64,000 nucleotides of DNA from Streptomyces diastatochromogenes (GTDB taxonomy: Bacteria > Actinomycetota > Actinomycetes > Streptomycetales > Streptomycetaceae), in assembly GCF_002242805.1 (NCBI RefSeq), contig NZ_MCGQ01000009.1:62001-126000 (forward strand). The letters run 5' to 3'. Position numbers and translations under genes: made by a program. Under the pieces are notes generated by a model, which was given only the letters and a program-made list of their open reading frames with translations, had not been told where the DNA came from and did not search any database. Position 1 is the first letter of the stretch. The number at the start of each line of letters is the position of its first letter. This document shows positions 56,033 to 64,000 of the stretch, piece after piece.

Positions 56033-57334
56033 TTACTCTCCTTCAACCCGCATGATGCTGGCGACACCCCGCACGGTGTCGAGCTTGCGCAGCGCCTCGA
56101 CGGTCCCGGTGAGGGAGGCGTCGGACGCGCGGTGGGTGACGACGACGAGGGAGGCCTCGCCGTCCCCGTCTGGACGTCCTTGCTGCCGCACGGTATCGAT
56201 CGACACCCCGTGCTCGGCGAAGACGGTCGCGACCTGGGCGAGTACACCCGGTTTGTCCGCGACGTCGAGGCTGATGTGGTACCGGGTGACGACCTCGCCC
56301 ATGGGCGAGACGGTCAGGGCGGCATACGCCGACTCACCGGGCCCCGTTGCGCCGTTGAGCCGGTTGCGGCAGACGGCGACGAGGTCGCCGAGCACGGCGG
56401 AGGCGGTGGGAGAGCCGCCGGCGCCGGGGCCGTAGAACATGAGCTGGCCGGCCGCGTCGGACTCCACGAAGACGGCGTTGTACGCGCCGCGCACGGAGGC
56501 GAGCGGGTGGCTCAGCGGAATCATGGCGGGGTGCACGCGCGCGGTGACGGACGCCCCGTCCTTGGAGCGCTCACAGATGGCGAGCAGCTTGATGGTGCAG
56601 CCCATCTCCTTGGCGGAGCGGAAGTCGGCCGCGGTGACCTCGGTCATGCCCTCGCGGTAGACGTCGTCCAGGCGCACCCGGGTGTGGAAGGCGATGCCGG
56701 CGAGGATGGCGGCCTTGGCGGCGGCGTCGAACCCCTCGACGTCGGCGGTCGGGTCGGCCTCCGCGTACCCCAGGGCGGTGGCCTCGTCGAGGGCCTCCTG
56801 GTAGCCCGCGCCCGTGGAGTCCATCTTGTCGAGGATGAAGTTGGTCGTCCCGTTGACGATGCCCATCACCCGGTTGATCTTGTCCCCGGCGAGGGACTCG
56901 CGCAGCGGCCGGATCAGCGGGATGGCGCCGGCGACGGCGGCCTCGTAGTAGAGGTCCTTGCCGTGCTCCTCGGCGGCGGCGTGCAGGGCCGCCCCGTCCT
57001 GGGCGAGCAGGGCCTTGTTGGCGGAGACGACGGACGCGCCGTGCTCGAAGGCGGTGGTGATGAGGGACCGGGCGGGCTCGATCCCGCCGATGACCTCCAC
57101 GACGACATCAATGTCGCCGCGTTTGACCAGGGCGGTCGCATCCGTGGTGACCAGGCTCGGGTCGATGCCCGCGCGCACCTTGGAGGGGCGGCGGACGGCG
57201 ACGCCCGCCAGCTCCACCGGGGCCCCGATCCTGGCGGCGAGGTCGTCGGCGTGCGTCGTCATGATGCGCGCCACCTCTGAGCCGACCACTCCACAGCCCA
57301 GCAGCGCCACCTTCAGCGGACGCGTACGCATCAT
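56033..57334 (-). CDS. hom: homoserine dehydrogenase
   Basis: A 433-residue enzyme that reduces aspartate semialdehyde to homoserine. The Rossmann motif is LLGCGVVGSEVARI; the catalytic region includes VNGTTNFIL and the family-typical GYAEADPTADVEG; the C-terminal ACT domain (YHISLDVADKPGVLAQVATVF, about 350-370) gives feedback inhibition by threonine. The frame opens 16 codons upstream, but GAGG precedes ATG 57334; the adjacent ATG at 57331 is the alternative. thrC follows 6 bp on. Confidence 0.95.
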   Translation of the reverse strand: MMRTRPLKVALLGCGVVGSEVARIMTTHADDLAARIGAPVELAGVAVRRPSKVRAGIDPSLVTTDATALVKRGDIDVVVEVIGGIEPARSLITTAFEHGASVVSANKALLAQDGAALHAAAEEHGKDLYYEAAVAGAIPLIRPLRESLAGDKINRVMGIVNGTTNFILDKMDSTGAGYQEALDEATALGYAEADPTADVEGFDAAAKAAILAGIAFHTRVRLDDVYREGMTEVTAADFRSAKEMGCTIKLLAICERSKDGASVTARVHPAMIPLSHPLASVRGAYNAVFVESDAAGQLMFYGPGAGGSPTASAVLGDLVAVCRNRLNGATGPGESAYAALTVSPMGEVVTRYHISLDVADKPGVLAQVATVFAEHGVSIDTVRQQGRPDGDGEASLVVVTHRASDASLTGTVEALRKLDTVRGVASIMRVEGE

Positions 57335-57490
57335 CCGACCTCGTTTCCTCTTACCGTCTACGGTTGGACCAGTCTCACTCACCGGACGGCAGTTTCTACC
57401 CTTCGTCCGGATCGTGAGACATCTATTTCATGTCGCTGGGACGCCGGGACCGAAGAATCTCCGGCCCGCCCTCCCTCTTTCTCTTGTTCC

Positions 57491-58882
57491 TCACCCGACG
57501 TCGAGACGCAGGAGGTCATCCTCCGTCTCGCGCCGGACGATGACCTTGGCCTTGCCGTCCTTCACGGCGATGACGGGCGGCCGGAGCACGTGGTTGTAGT
57601 TGCTGGCCATGGACCGGCAGTAGGCGCCGGTGGCGGGTACGGCGAGCAGGTCGCCCGGTGCCAGGTCGGCGGGCAGGAACGCGTCCTTGACCACGATGTC
57701 CCCACTCTCGCAGTGCTTGCCGACGACGCGCGCGAGCATGGGCTCGGCGTCACTGGTGCGCGAGACGAGGGCGACGCTGTACTCGGCGTCGTACAGCGCG
57801 GTGCGGATGTTGTCGGACATGCCGCCGTCGACGGAGACGTACGTACGCAGCCCGTCGAGCGGCTTGACGGTGCCGACCTCGTACAGCGTGAAGGCGGTGG
57901 GACCGACGATGGCGCGCCCGGGCTCGACGGAGATCCGCGGGGTCCGCAGCCTGGCGGCCTCGCACTCCCGCGTGACGATCTCGGTGAGCGCCTTGGCGAT
58001 CTCGTGCGGCTCCCGCGGATCGTCATCGCTCGTGTAGGCGATACCGAGTCCGCCCCCGAGGTCGATCTCGGGCAGCTCGACCCCGTGCTCGTCCCGGATG
58101 TCCCTCAGCAGCCCCACGACACGGTGCGCGGCGACCTCGAACCCGGACATGTCGAAGATCTGCGACCCGATGTGGCTGTGAATGCCGATCAGCTCGAGCC
58201 CGTCCAGCTGCAGGGCCCGCCGCACGGCCTCGGCGGCCTGCCCGCCCGCGAGGGGAATCCCGAACTTCTGGTCCTCGTGAGCGGTGGCGATGAACTCATG
58301 GGTGTGCGCCTCGACCCCGACGGTGATCCGGATCTGCACCTTCTGCCGCTTGCCCAGCGACTGCGCGATGTGCGCGACCCGCACGATCTCCTGGAACGAG
58401 TCGAGCACGATCCGCCCGACGCCGGCCTCTATGGCCCGCTCGATCTCCTGGACGGACTTGTTGTTGCCGTGGAACGCGATGCGCTCGGCGGGCATGCCGC
58501 CGGAGAGGGCGGTGGCCAGCTCCCCACCCGAGCACACATCCAGGTTGAGCCCCTCCTCGTGCAGCCACCGCACGACGGCCCGGGACAGGAAGGCCTTCCC
58601 GGCGTAGAACACGTCGGCGTCGGCGCCGAAGGCGGTGCGCCAGGCGCGCGCCCGGGCGCGGAAGTCGGCCTCGTCGAGGATGTAGGCGGGGGTGCCGAAC
58701 TCCTCGGCGAGCCGGGTGGCGGGAATCCCGGCGACGGTGAGGACACCTTCCTCGTCCCGGCCGACGGTCTGGGCCCACACCTTGGGGTCGAGGGCGTTGA
58801 GGTCGGCGGGCGGGGCGGAGTAGTGCCCGTCGGACAGGACGTCGGCGTGGCGGGGCCCGGCGGGGTGGGCGGAACGGCTCAT
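57491..58882 (-). CDS. lysA: diaminopimelate decarboxylase
   Basis: A 463-residue fold-type III PLP enzyme that makes lysine from meso-diaminopimelate. PLP Lys is in FYAGKAFLSRA; HIGSQIF and the glycine-rich LGGGLGIAY bind PLP phosphate; SVEPGRAIVGP and CESGDIV complete the active site at the dimer interface. It lies upstream of hom on the same strand, with a 156-bp gap, so the aspartate-family genes are grouped. Confidence 0.96.
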   Translation of the reverse strand: MSRSAHPAGPRHADVLSDGHYSAPPADLNALDPKVWAQTVGRDEEGVLTVAGIPATRLAEEFGTPAYILDEADFRARARAWRTAFGADADVFYAGKAFLSRAVVRWLHEEGLNLDVCSGGELATALSGGMPAERIAFHGNNKSVQEIERAIEAGVGRIVLDSFQEIVRVAHIAQSLGKRQKVQIRITVGVEAHTHEFIATAHEDQKFGIPLAGGQAAEAVRRALQLDGLELIGIHSHIGSQIFDMSGFEVAAHRVVGLLRDIRDEHGVELPEIDLGGGLGIAYTSDDDPREPHEIAKALTEIVTRECEAARLRTPRISVEPGRAIVGPTAFTLYEVGTVKPLDGLRTYVSVDGGMSDNIRTALYDAEYSVALVSRTSDAEPMLARVVGKHCESGDIVVKDAFLPADLAPGDLLAVPATGAYCRSMASNYNHVLRPPVIAVKDGKAKVIVRRETEDDLLRLDVG

Positions 58883-58942
58883 GACGTTGACTCTCAGACT
58901 CTCTGTCTCGCTCCGGGGCTCATGCGTGTCGCTCTGAGGCCC

Positions 58943-59914
58943 TCAGAGGTGTTCGGGTGCGTCGATGCCGAGCAGGGACAGGCCGCCGGCCAGCACCGTC
59001 CCGGCGGCTTCGGCGAGGGCGAGCCGGGCACGGTGGGCGGCCGAGGGTTTCTCCTCGCCGCGCGGAAGCACGGTGGGCAGAAAGGGCAGGACGGCATCGG
59101 CGACGGTGACGAGATGCCGGGCAAGCCGGTCCGGGCCGCGATGGGTGGCGGCCGCGGTGAGGATACGCGGGTAGTCGGAGAGGGCGGTGAGGATCTCACG
59201 GGCCGGCACGGGACCGGGTTCGGCGCTGAACCCGAGGCGACCGGCGTTACGGCTGACGGCCCGGACCCGGGCATGCGCGTACCGCACCCGGAACAGCGGA
59301 TTGCTCTCCCGCTGCACGAGATGGTCGGCGGTGATCCGGGGCCGGTCGTGCGGCGCGGGATGCAGCAGCGCCCACTGCGCGGCGTCGGCTCCGAGCGGCG
59401 CGGGATCCTCCGGCGCCGGAACCGGCCGCAGATTCACGGGCTCCCCGTGCTCGACCTCACACCGCCCGCCCTGAGTCCCGACGATCCGCACGACCGCGTC
59501 GGCGACAACCTCGGCGCGCGCCTCATACGGAACCCGAAGGACGACGACCTCCCCGGCGAGCCCACTGCCGTACCCGTACCTGCCACCGCACTCAAGGATG
59601 TCCCGTACGACGCCTTCGGCGACGTCGGCCTGCTCATCGAGGCTGATGTTGAGAAACCCGGGTCCGGTGACGACAACATCCCGTATCCCCTCGGCACCGA
59701 CGAGATACGGCCGCAGAATCTCAGCGACCCGCAGGGGCGGCTGCCCGGCCGGCCGGGCGAGCTGCAGAGCGACATTGGTGGCGAAGTCCCCGCACCCCCC
59801 GGGCCCCGGCTCGCTCACCACGACCCGCTCCGGCACGGTCACACTCAGCTCCCCCTGCTCTACGGCACGACGCACCGCGTGCAGCACGGTGCGGGAGAGT
59901 TCGACGGGGGTCAC
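58943..59914 (-). CDS. nrtL: ArgRS-like protein lacking the catalytic domain (NrtL type)
   Basis: A 323-residue protein built from the two outer parts of arginyl-tRNA synthetase. The N-terminal third matches the Add-1 domain (CGDFATNVALQLA, GPGFLNISLDEQ). The C-terminal half matches the DALR anticodon-binding domain (ESNPLFRVRYAHARV, ALSDYPRILTAAA, AGGLSLLGIDAPEHL, where ArgRS ends on a similar LGIEAPERM). The whole Rossmann catalytic domain with HIGH and KMSKS is missing, so it cannot aminoacylate. Annotators have used the name NrtL for such proteins. It sits beside lysA and about 800 bp from a tRNA-Arg gene. Possible roles: tRNA-Arg binding or regulation. Confidence 0.83.
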   Translation of the reverse strand: MTPVELSRTVLHAVRRAVEQGELSVTVPERVVVSEPGPGGCGDFATNVALQLARPAGQPPLRVAEILRPYLVGAEGIRDVVVTGPGFLNISLDEQADVAEGVVRDILECGGRYGYGSGLAGEVVVLRVPYEARAEVVADAVVRIVGTQGGRCEVEHGEPVNLRPVPAPEDPAPLGADAAQWALLHPAPHDRPRITADHLVQRESNPLFRVRYAHARVRAVSRNAGRLGFSAEPGPVPAREILTALSDYPRILTAAATHRGPDRLARHLVTVADAVLPFLPTVLPRGEEKPSAAHRARLALAEAAGTVLAGGLSLLGIDAPEHL

Positions 59915-59997
59915 GGGACAAGCGTAGGGGAGGTGGGGGGTGGGTATGCGAGCTGGTTTGTGCCGGGTGGGGTAGGGGTTACTGGAGCTCTTGGCGG

Positions 59998-60564
59998 TCA
60001 GCCGAAGGAGACTCCGTCGGTCACACCGCCGACGGCCCGACCGGTCACACCGCCGCCCACGCCACCGGCGACCCCGTCGGGAGTCCCACCAATCCCCCCG
60101 CCAATCCCCCCACCACCCTCACCATCCCCGTCAATCTCACCCTCACTCTCCCCATCACCTTCACCTCGCCCTCCCCTCCTGCCCCCGGGCCGGCGCTCGA
60201 TCAGGTGCTTGACGAGCCGAACGAGTTCCGCGGGTTCGAAGGGCTTGGCGAGGAAGGCGTCGACGCCGACGTCGAGGCCGGTCTCGACCTCGTACTGCGT
60301 ACAGGCGCTGATGATGGCGAGGGGAAGATCATGCGTGCGCGGATCGGCCCGAAGCCGGGCGGCGGTCCGGAGCCCGTCCAGCCGGGGCATGACGACGTCG
60401 AGCGTCACCACATCGGGCCGTACCTGATGGACCACATCCAGACACTCGGCACCATCGGCCGCGGTCACGACCTCAAGCCCCTCCAGCTCGAGGTTGACCC
60501 TGATCAGCTGCCGGATGACCTTGTTGTCGTCCACAACAAGCACCCGACCCGACGCGCCTGGCAC
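59998..60564 (-). CDS. single-domain response regulator with Gly-rich tail
   Basis: A 188-residue protein. The receiver domain has Asp12-Asp13 (LVVDDNKV), phosphoacceptor Asp56 (VVTLDVVMPRLDG) and a conserved Lys in FLAKPFEP. There is no output domain; after about residue 125 it has a tail of Arg/Gly/Glu then repetitive Gly (GEGDGESEGEIDGDGEGGGG, later GGVGGGVTG). GTG 60564 is the start that begins the usual fold (VLVVDDNK); the frame is open further but that part has no homology. The tail DNA is strongly C-skewed on the plus strand. Its partner kinase is not adjacent. Confidence 0.85.
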   Translation of the reverse strand: MPGASGRVLVVDDNKVIRQLIRVNLELEGLEVVTAADGAECLDVVHQVRPDVVTLDVVMPRLDGLRTAARLRADPRTHDLPLAIISACTQYEVETGLDVGVDAFLAKPFEPAELVRLVKHLIERRPGGRRGGRGEGDGESEGEIDGDGEGGGGIGGGIGGTPDGVAGGVGGGVTGRAVGGVTDGVSFG

Positions 60565-60731
60565 AAGTCGAGAGTAGGTCCGGACCGGCCACCGCGTCCG
60601 GGTTTTCCCCACTTCCAACCCCTGCGAGGGACCCACCCCGGAGCGCCCCCCGCAAACCCGTTCCTGATCACCCTGCAAGACCTGCTAGGGTTCTACCCGT
60701 CGCCGCAAGCAAGAAGTCAAGCGCCCGACAC

Positions 60732-60803
60732 GCCCCCGTAGCTCAGGGGATAGAGCAACGGCCTCCGGAGCCGTGTGCGCAGGTTCGAATCCTGCCGGGG
60801 GCA
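60732..60803 (+). tRNA. tRNA-Arg, anticodon CCG
   Basis: Full cloverleaf: acceptor GCCCCCG (60732-60738) pairs with CGGGGGC (60796-60802), discriminator A at 60803; D-arm GCTCAGGGGATAGAGC; anticodon stem ACGGC/GCCGT with loop CTCCGGA, anticodon CCG (reads CGG); T-arm CAGGTTCGAATCCTG. The CCA end is not encoded. Confidence 0.96.
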
Positions 60804-60821
60804 CTTCGCGTGAAGTGCCTG

Positions 60822-60864
60822 AAGACCCCGCCATCAGCAAATTCGCTGAATGCGGGGTCTTTTT
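60822..60864 (+). terminator. terminator of the tRNA gene
   Basis: Stem AAGACCCCGC / GCGGGGTCTT with further pairing CAGC/GCTG inside, followed by TTTTTC. It lies 18 bp after the tRNA and ends its transcript. Confidence 0.9.
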
Positions 60865-61090
60865 CTATGCGCAGGCAGGTCGCTCACGGACGCCGTGACG
60901 GTCTTGCCCCTGACGAGGCCTAAGCGGACGAGTTGGTAGGTGTCGGCCGAGGTCCGTGCCACGACCGGGCCAGATTCTGGGGCCTCACCGGGTCCCGAAA
61001 CACCAGGTCAGTGGCGTGATGCGGTTGTTCCCGTCCGGATCTGTGCCGACGGCCACAGCGAGCGGGACAAACGTAGGGTCATACTGAGCC
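60865..61090. other. intergenic sequence after the tRNA terminator
   Basis: No coding sequence or RNA gene is convincing. There is no repeat of the tRNA 3' end within the window that would indicate an integrated element, so integration at this tRNA is not supported. Confidence 0.4.
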
Positions 61091-61312
61091 ATGACCAAAC
61101 CTGCGGCACCGAAGCGTCATTTGCCCACCAGCCCCTTCAAGGCCCCGGTCACAGCGGCTCCCAAGCACTTCGCCATGGGCGACCAGGTCACGCATGACGT
61201 GTACGGCCTCGGCCGGGTAGTCGGCATCGAGGACGGAATCGCGGCGCTCGTGGATTTCGGCTCGGCGCAAATGCGGATCTTGAGCCCGTACTCCAAGATG
61301 ACCAAGCTGTAG
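61091..61312 (+). CDS. small conserved protein with SH3/CarD-like beta segment
   Basis: A 73-residue protein. After a Pro/Lys-rich start (MTKPAAPKRHLPTSPFKAP) the rest, HFAMGDQVTHDVYGLGRVVGIEDGIAALVDFGSAQMRI, is the kind of short beta-rich segment seen in the RNA polymerase-interacting domain of CarD/TRCF (GDxVxHxxxGxGxVxG). I recall close homologues in other Streptomyces, so it is probably a real gene; function unknown. Its start has only a weak ribosome-binding sequence. Confidence 0.65.
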   Translation: MTKPAAPKRHLPTSPFKAPVTAAPKHFAMGDQVTHDVYGLGRVVGIEDGIAALVDFGSAQMRILSPYSKMTKL

Positions 61313-61360
61313 GACCGCTGTGCCCGCTCAGGGCACGCCAGGTCTCGTCAGGGACCTGTA

Positions 61361-61561
61361 ATGAAAGGCAGACCTCTCATCGACCCGACGTCGCTGTTCT
61401 CCGCCCTGGAAGGGCAACCCCGCCGTTCCACCGCAGTATCGCCGCCTCCGACTACAACGCCCTTCCAGGCCCCGGACTTCGGAGAAGACGAGATCTTGTG
61501 GTCCGAGGATGCACAGGAGCCCACCCCGGGCACGCGTGCCGCGCGGCCCAAGGCTGCCTAG
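61361..61561 (+). CDS. short hypothetical protein
   Basis: A 66-residue reading frame with Pro/Thr-rich middle (VSPPPTTTPFQAPDFGEDE) and no recognised domain. AGGGA lies 6-7 nt before the ATG and it follows the previous small gene by 48 bp on the same strand, which is the only support for it being expressed. It could be a by-product of GC-rich sequence. Confidence 0.4.
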   Translation: MKGRPLIDPTSLFSALEGQPRRSTAVSPPPTTTPFQAPDFGEDEILWSEDAQEPTPGTRAARPKAA

Positions 61562-61885
61562 CGACCCGAAGCCGTCCCGGCACCGGCGGCTGAACGCCCT
61601 GGCACACAGCCCAGCACCCCACCAACACAGTTGGAAGGGTGCGGCCTCGGCGTCTGACGGTCCCCCGATGGAACCGGCAGAGAGCAATGGGCATACACAC
61701 GGGCACGAGCACCGGCATCTCCAGCGGATGATGCCGCGCCGCATACAGCGCCGCCCGCTGACGCCAACCGACCTGGCGGATCAGGTGCCAGCTCTTCGTC
61801 GTCGACCAGGGTGAGCATGGGCTGACCCGGCGCACACATCATGCTGACGAGAAAGCGGCTCCAGGAGTCCGACCGGCCGGCTGAT
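61562..61885. other. 324-bp gap without a supported gene
   Basis: Overlapping open frames on both strands here have no family resemblance. The gap holds the 3' end of the small genes and the end of the convergent reductase gene; I see no terminator hairpin of note. Confidence 0.4.
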
Positions 61886-62617
61886 TCAGGAGAGCCAGTC
61901 GCTGTAGTGGGTGGGGGCGATACGGGCGTCGCCCCTGGCGATCAGGGCATCGCCCTGAACGGCGGCGAACATGCCGGCGGTGTCGTCGGTGACGACCGTG
62001 CGGCCGTCGGGATGGACTTCGAGGGTGATCCGGCCGAGTTCGTCGAGCGGGAGGACGTCGGGCCCGGCGACCTCGAGGGTGCCGTTCAGAGGGGCGCCGG
62101 CAGCGACTTCGGCGACGGTGTCGGAGACGTCCTGGGCGGCGATCAGCTGGAGCGGAGTGGTGGGCAGGCGGACGGTGTCACCCTCGGTGGTCCAGGACAG
62201 GACCGCGTCCATGAACTCCATGAACTGGGTGGCGCGGACGATCGAGTAGGGGATCGGTCCGGCCTTGAGGATGTCTTCCTGCAGGACCTTGGCCCGGTAG
62301 TAGTCGAGGCCGGGCACCCGGTCCGCGCCGACGATCGAGAGGATGACGACGTGGCCCACCCCGCCCTTCTGGGCGGCGGCCAGAACGTTGTCCATCGAGG
62401 TCTGGAAGAACGCCGGTGAGGCGTCGTCGAAGGTCGGAGAATTCGTCAGGTTGACGAGGACGTCGGCGTCGGCCACCGCCTCCGCCAGGCCCTCCCCTGT
62501 GATCACGTCGACACCCGTGGACTGCGAGTGCGGCACGGCCTCGTGCCCTGCCGCGTTCAGCTTTTTCACGACCCGCGACCCGATCAGGCCGGTACCACCG
62601 ATGACTGCGAACTTCAT
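61886..62617 (-). CDS. NmrA/atypical SDR-family NAD(P)-binding protein
   Basis: A 243-residue Rossmann-fold protein. The dinucleotide-binding motif is VIGGTGLIGSRVV (residues 5-17), followed by LVNLTNSP and the sequence LDYYRAKVLQED, where Y-x-x-x-K is in the usual place of the short-chain dehydrogenase catalytic pair. The end (THYSDWLS) is like NmrA/NAD(P)H:quinone-sensing proteins. It may be an oxidoreductase or redox-sensing regulator. ATG 62617, with AAAGGTGA upstream. It is divergent from the kinase gene across about 270 bp. Confidence 0.85.
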   Translation of the reverse strand: MKFAVIGGTGLIGSRVVKKLNAAGHEAVPHSQSTGVDVITGEGLAEAVADADVLVNLTNSPTFDDASPAFFQTSMDNVLAAAQKGGVGHVVILSIVGADRVPGLDYYRAKVLQEDILKAGPIPYSIVRATQFMEFMDAVLSWTTEGDTVRLPTTPLQLIAAQDVSDTVAEVAAGAPLNGTLEVAGPDVLPLDELGRITLEVHPDGRTVVTDDTAGMFAAVQGDALIARGDARIAPTHYSDWLS

Positions 62618-62889
62618 GGGTCACCTTTCGTCGCGCACCGACAGGTCATACGTCCAGACTGCGATGGTCAGGTGCGCGGCGCACGCGGACCGTGCGCTCC
62701 TGGGCATCCCGGTGACGCCGCGTGCAGCAGGCCGACGTACACGGCCCTGCCCCGCCACCGCACCCGCGCCCACGCCGGCCGCCGCCCGTTCCCGGCGTCG
62801 TCAGAAGCGTCCGCCGCAGTGCCCGGACGGGGCGCAAGGGACCCGTGATGCAATGGGTCCGACGGAGCAGATCTCGGGGCGGGGTGGGC

Positions 62890-64000
62890 GTGTTGAGCAA
62901 CGGTGGGCCCGATGCGGGGAGTTTCGAACCGCTGGGGGAAGGTGATCCGCGGACCGTGGGCGGGTACCGGCTGGTGGCGCGGCTCGGGGCCGGTGGCATG
63001 GGGCGGGTCTATCTGTCGCACACCCCGGGCGGACGGGCCGTCGCGGTCAAGGTGATCCGGCCCGAGCTGGCCGAGAACTCCGAGTTCCGGAAGCGGTTCA
63101 GGGCCGAGGTGGCCTCAGCGAGCCGGGTCCACGGGATCTACACCGCTCCGGTGGTGGACAGCGACACGGAGGGGGCCGTGCCGTGGTGCGCGACCGCCTA
63201 TGTGCCGGGGCCCTCCCTCTCCGACGCCGTACGCGATCACGGGCCGCTGCCCGTCGACACCGTGCTGCGGCTGATCGCCGGAGTCGCGGAGGCACTGCAG
63301 GCCGTGCACCGCGAAGGCATCGTGCACCGGGACCTCAAGCCGGCGAACGTGCTGCTCGCCGCCGACGGCCCGCGCGTGATCGACTTCGGTGTGGCGCGCG
63401 CGGCCGACTCCACGTCACTGACCCAGAGCGGTACGGCCCTGGGCACGGTCGCGTACATGGCGCCGGAGCAGGTGCTGGGCGGGGAGGCCGCACCCTCGGC
63501 CGACGTGTTCGCGCTCGGGCAGATCGCCGTGTTCGCGGCGACGGGCGGCGCCGGGTTCGGGGACGGGGATCCGCACGCGGTGCTGTACCGGGTGGTGCAC
63601 GCTGAGCCCGATCTCAGCCGCGTGCCCGCCGAGATACAGGAGCTGGTGGCCCGGTGTCTGCGCAAGCCCGCCGCCGAGCGGCCCACCGTCGAGGAGGTCA
63701 TCCGCTCCGTCCAGAAGATCCAGGCGTACCGCGGTGACGAGGCGCGGTTCGCTTCCGGGGCGTGGCTGCCGGGCGAGTTGGCCGCCGGAATCGAGGCTCG
63801 GGCCGCGGGCGCCGATCAGGCCAGGGCGCGGGTGGCGGATCCGGGTACGGGTACAAATCAAGTCGCCCACCCTTCGGGTGCTTTCGGGGCAGCCGACGGT
63901 TCCGGTGCTCCCCATATGCCGGGCACGCCTGGCGCTTTCCCGACCACCGGTCCCGGCGCGTTCGGGCCGCCGGCGGCCTACTCCCCCACCCCTCCGGCGG
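62890..64000 (+). CDS. Ser/Thr protein kinase, PknB-like, 3' end beyond the window
   Basis: At least 370 residues, cut at the window edge. Hanks motifs: GAGGMGRVY (glycine loop), AVKVIRPE (ATP Lys), IVHRDLKPANVLL (catalytic loop) and RVIDFGVARAAD (Mg-binding DFG), followed by APEQVLGG and the end of the kinase domain near FASGAWLPGEL. A Pro/Gly-rich stretch (MPGTPGAFPTTGPG) follows the domain up to the edge. The start is GTG 62890; an ATG at 62848 is in frame and cannot be excluded. A C-terminal sensor part, often membrane-anchored, is likely beyond the edge. Confidence 0.9.
   Translation, partial: MLSNGGPDAGSFEPLGEGDPRTVGGYRLVARLGAGGMGRVYLSHTPGGRAVAVKVIRPELAENSEFRKRFRAEVASASRVHGIYTAPVVDSDTEGAVPWCATAYVPGPSLSDAVRDHGPLPVDTVLRLIAGVAEALQAVHREGIVHRDLKPANVLLAADGPRVIDFGVARAADSTSLTQSGTALGTVAYMAPEQVLGGEAAPSADVFALGQIAVFAATGGAGFGDGDPHAVLYRVVHAEPDLSRVPAEIQELVARCLRKPAAERPTVEEVIRSVQKIQAYRGDEARFASGAWLPGELAAGIEARAAGADQARARVADPGTGTNQVAHPSGAFGAADGSGAPHMPGTPGAFPTTGPGAFGPPAAYSPTPPA

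Noticed and set aside
57590..60427. Long plus-strand open frame (945 codons) opposite lysA and nrtL
   Set aside because: The two minus-strand genes have clear motifs and the plus-strand product is low-complexity without any recognisable domain.
60732..61090. Integration site of a mobile element at the tRNA-Arg 3' end
   Set aside because: No second copy of the tRNA end, no integrase gene and no composition change were seen nearby; the flank has a normal terminator.

Overview
The window is a GC-rich (roughly 70 %) actinomycete chromosome segment with Streptomyces codon usage, frequent GTG/TTG starts and conserved Streptomyces markers: Scy and FilP coiled-coil proteins, NucS, ChiC under paired 12-bp repeats, a sigma-R type rpmE promoter and XRE/DUF397 gene sets. 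Gene order matches, as I remember it, the S. coelicolor SCO5350-SCO5400 core region. It is mostly conserved chromosomal core with a few lineage-specific insertions. I could not run any search, so all family names rest on motifs and remembered family knowledge.

Layout. 1-2.8 kb: B12 / methylmalonyl-CoA and acyl-CoA metabolism (meaB, thiolase, methylmalonyl-CoA epimerase); related genes lie at 20 kb (3-hydroxybutyryl-CoA dehydrogenase) and 26.9 kb (ATP:cobalamin adenosyltransferase). 3-8 kb: scy and filP, the polar-growth coiled-coil pair. 8-13.6 kb: a membrane beta-propeller protein and two tandem, duplicated ABC exporter pairs. 13.6-20.8 kb: small conserved proteins, a flavin-type oxidoreductase, nucS (mismatch-specific endonuclease), a membrane protein with a degenerate P-loop, a STAS protein and hbd. 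21.2-24.5 kb: an accessory-looking cluster (small membrane protein, HTH regulator, shortened DUF5753-like protein, DUF397 protein) beside a second beta-propeller membrane protein. 24.6-27.5 kb: TetR regulator diverging from a DrrAB-type exporter, then the adenosyltransferase. 27.5-32.8 kb: a secreted OB-fold protein, a membrane protein, and the chitinase module chiS-chiR-chiC. 32.8-41.2 kb (minus strand): the F1Fo ATP synthase operon atpIBEFHAGDC followed by a DUF2550 gene. 41.5-48 kb (minus): wecA-like transferase, a divergent SHMT, a phosphatase homologue without its nucleophilic cysteine, the threonylcarbamoyl-AMP synthase, prmC, prfA and rpmE. 48-53.4 kb (minus): an LCP protein, a secreted trypsin with FG-GAP repeats, and rho. 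53.8-60.6 kb (minus): thrB, thrC, hom, lysA, an ArgRS-like protein lacking the catalytic domain, and a single-domain response regulator. 60.7 kb to the end: tRNA-Arg(CCG) with a strong terminator, two small ORFs, an NmrA-type reductase and the first part of a Ser/Thr protein kinase cut by the window edge.

The main signals for follow-up are proteins that keep a fold but have changed key residues: Arg for Lys in the Walker A of the 16.8-19.2 kb protein, Ser for the nucleophilic Cys in the phosphatase homologue, His-His for Tyr-Tyr in the SHMT paralogue, Ala at the usual phospho-Ser of the STAS protein, and loss of the whole catalytic domain in the ArgRS-like protein. Clear regulatory DNA includes the chiC direct repeats over a good -35/-10, the sigma-R promoter of rpmE, a palindrome in the TetR/ABC divergent region and several strong hairpin terminators.
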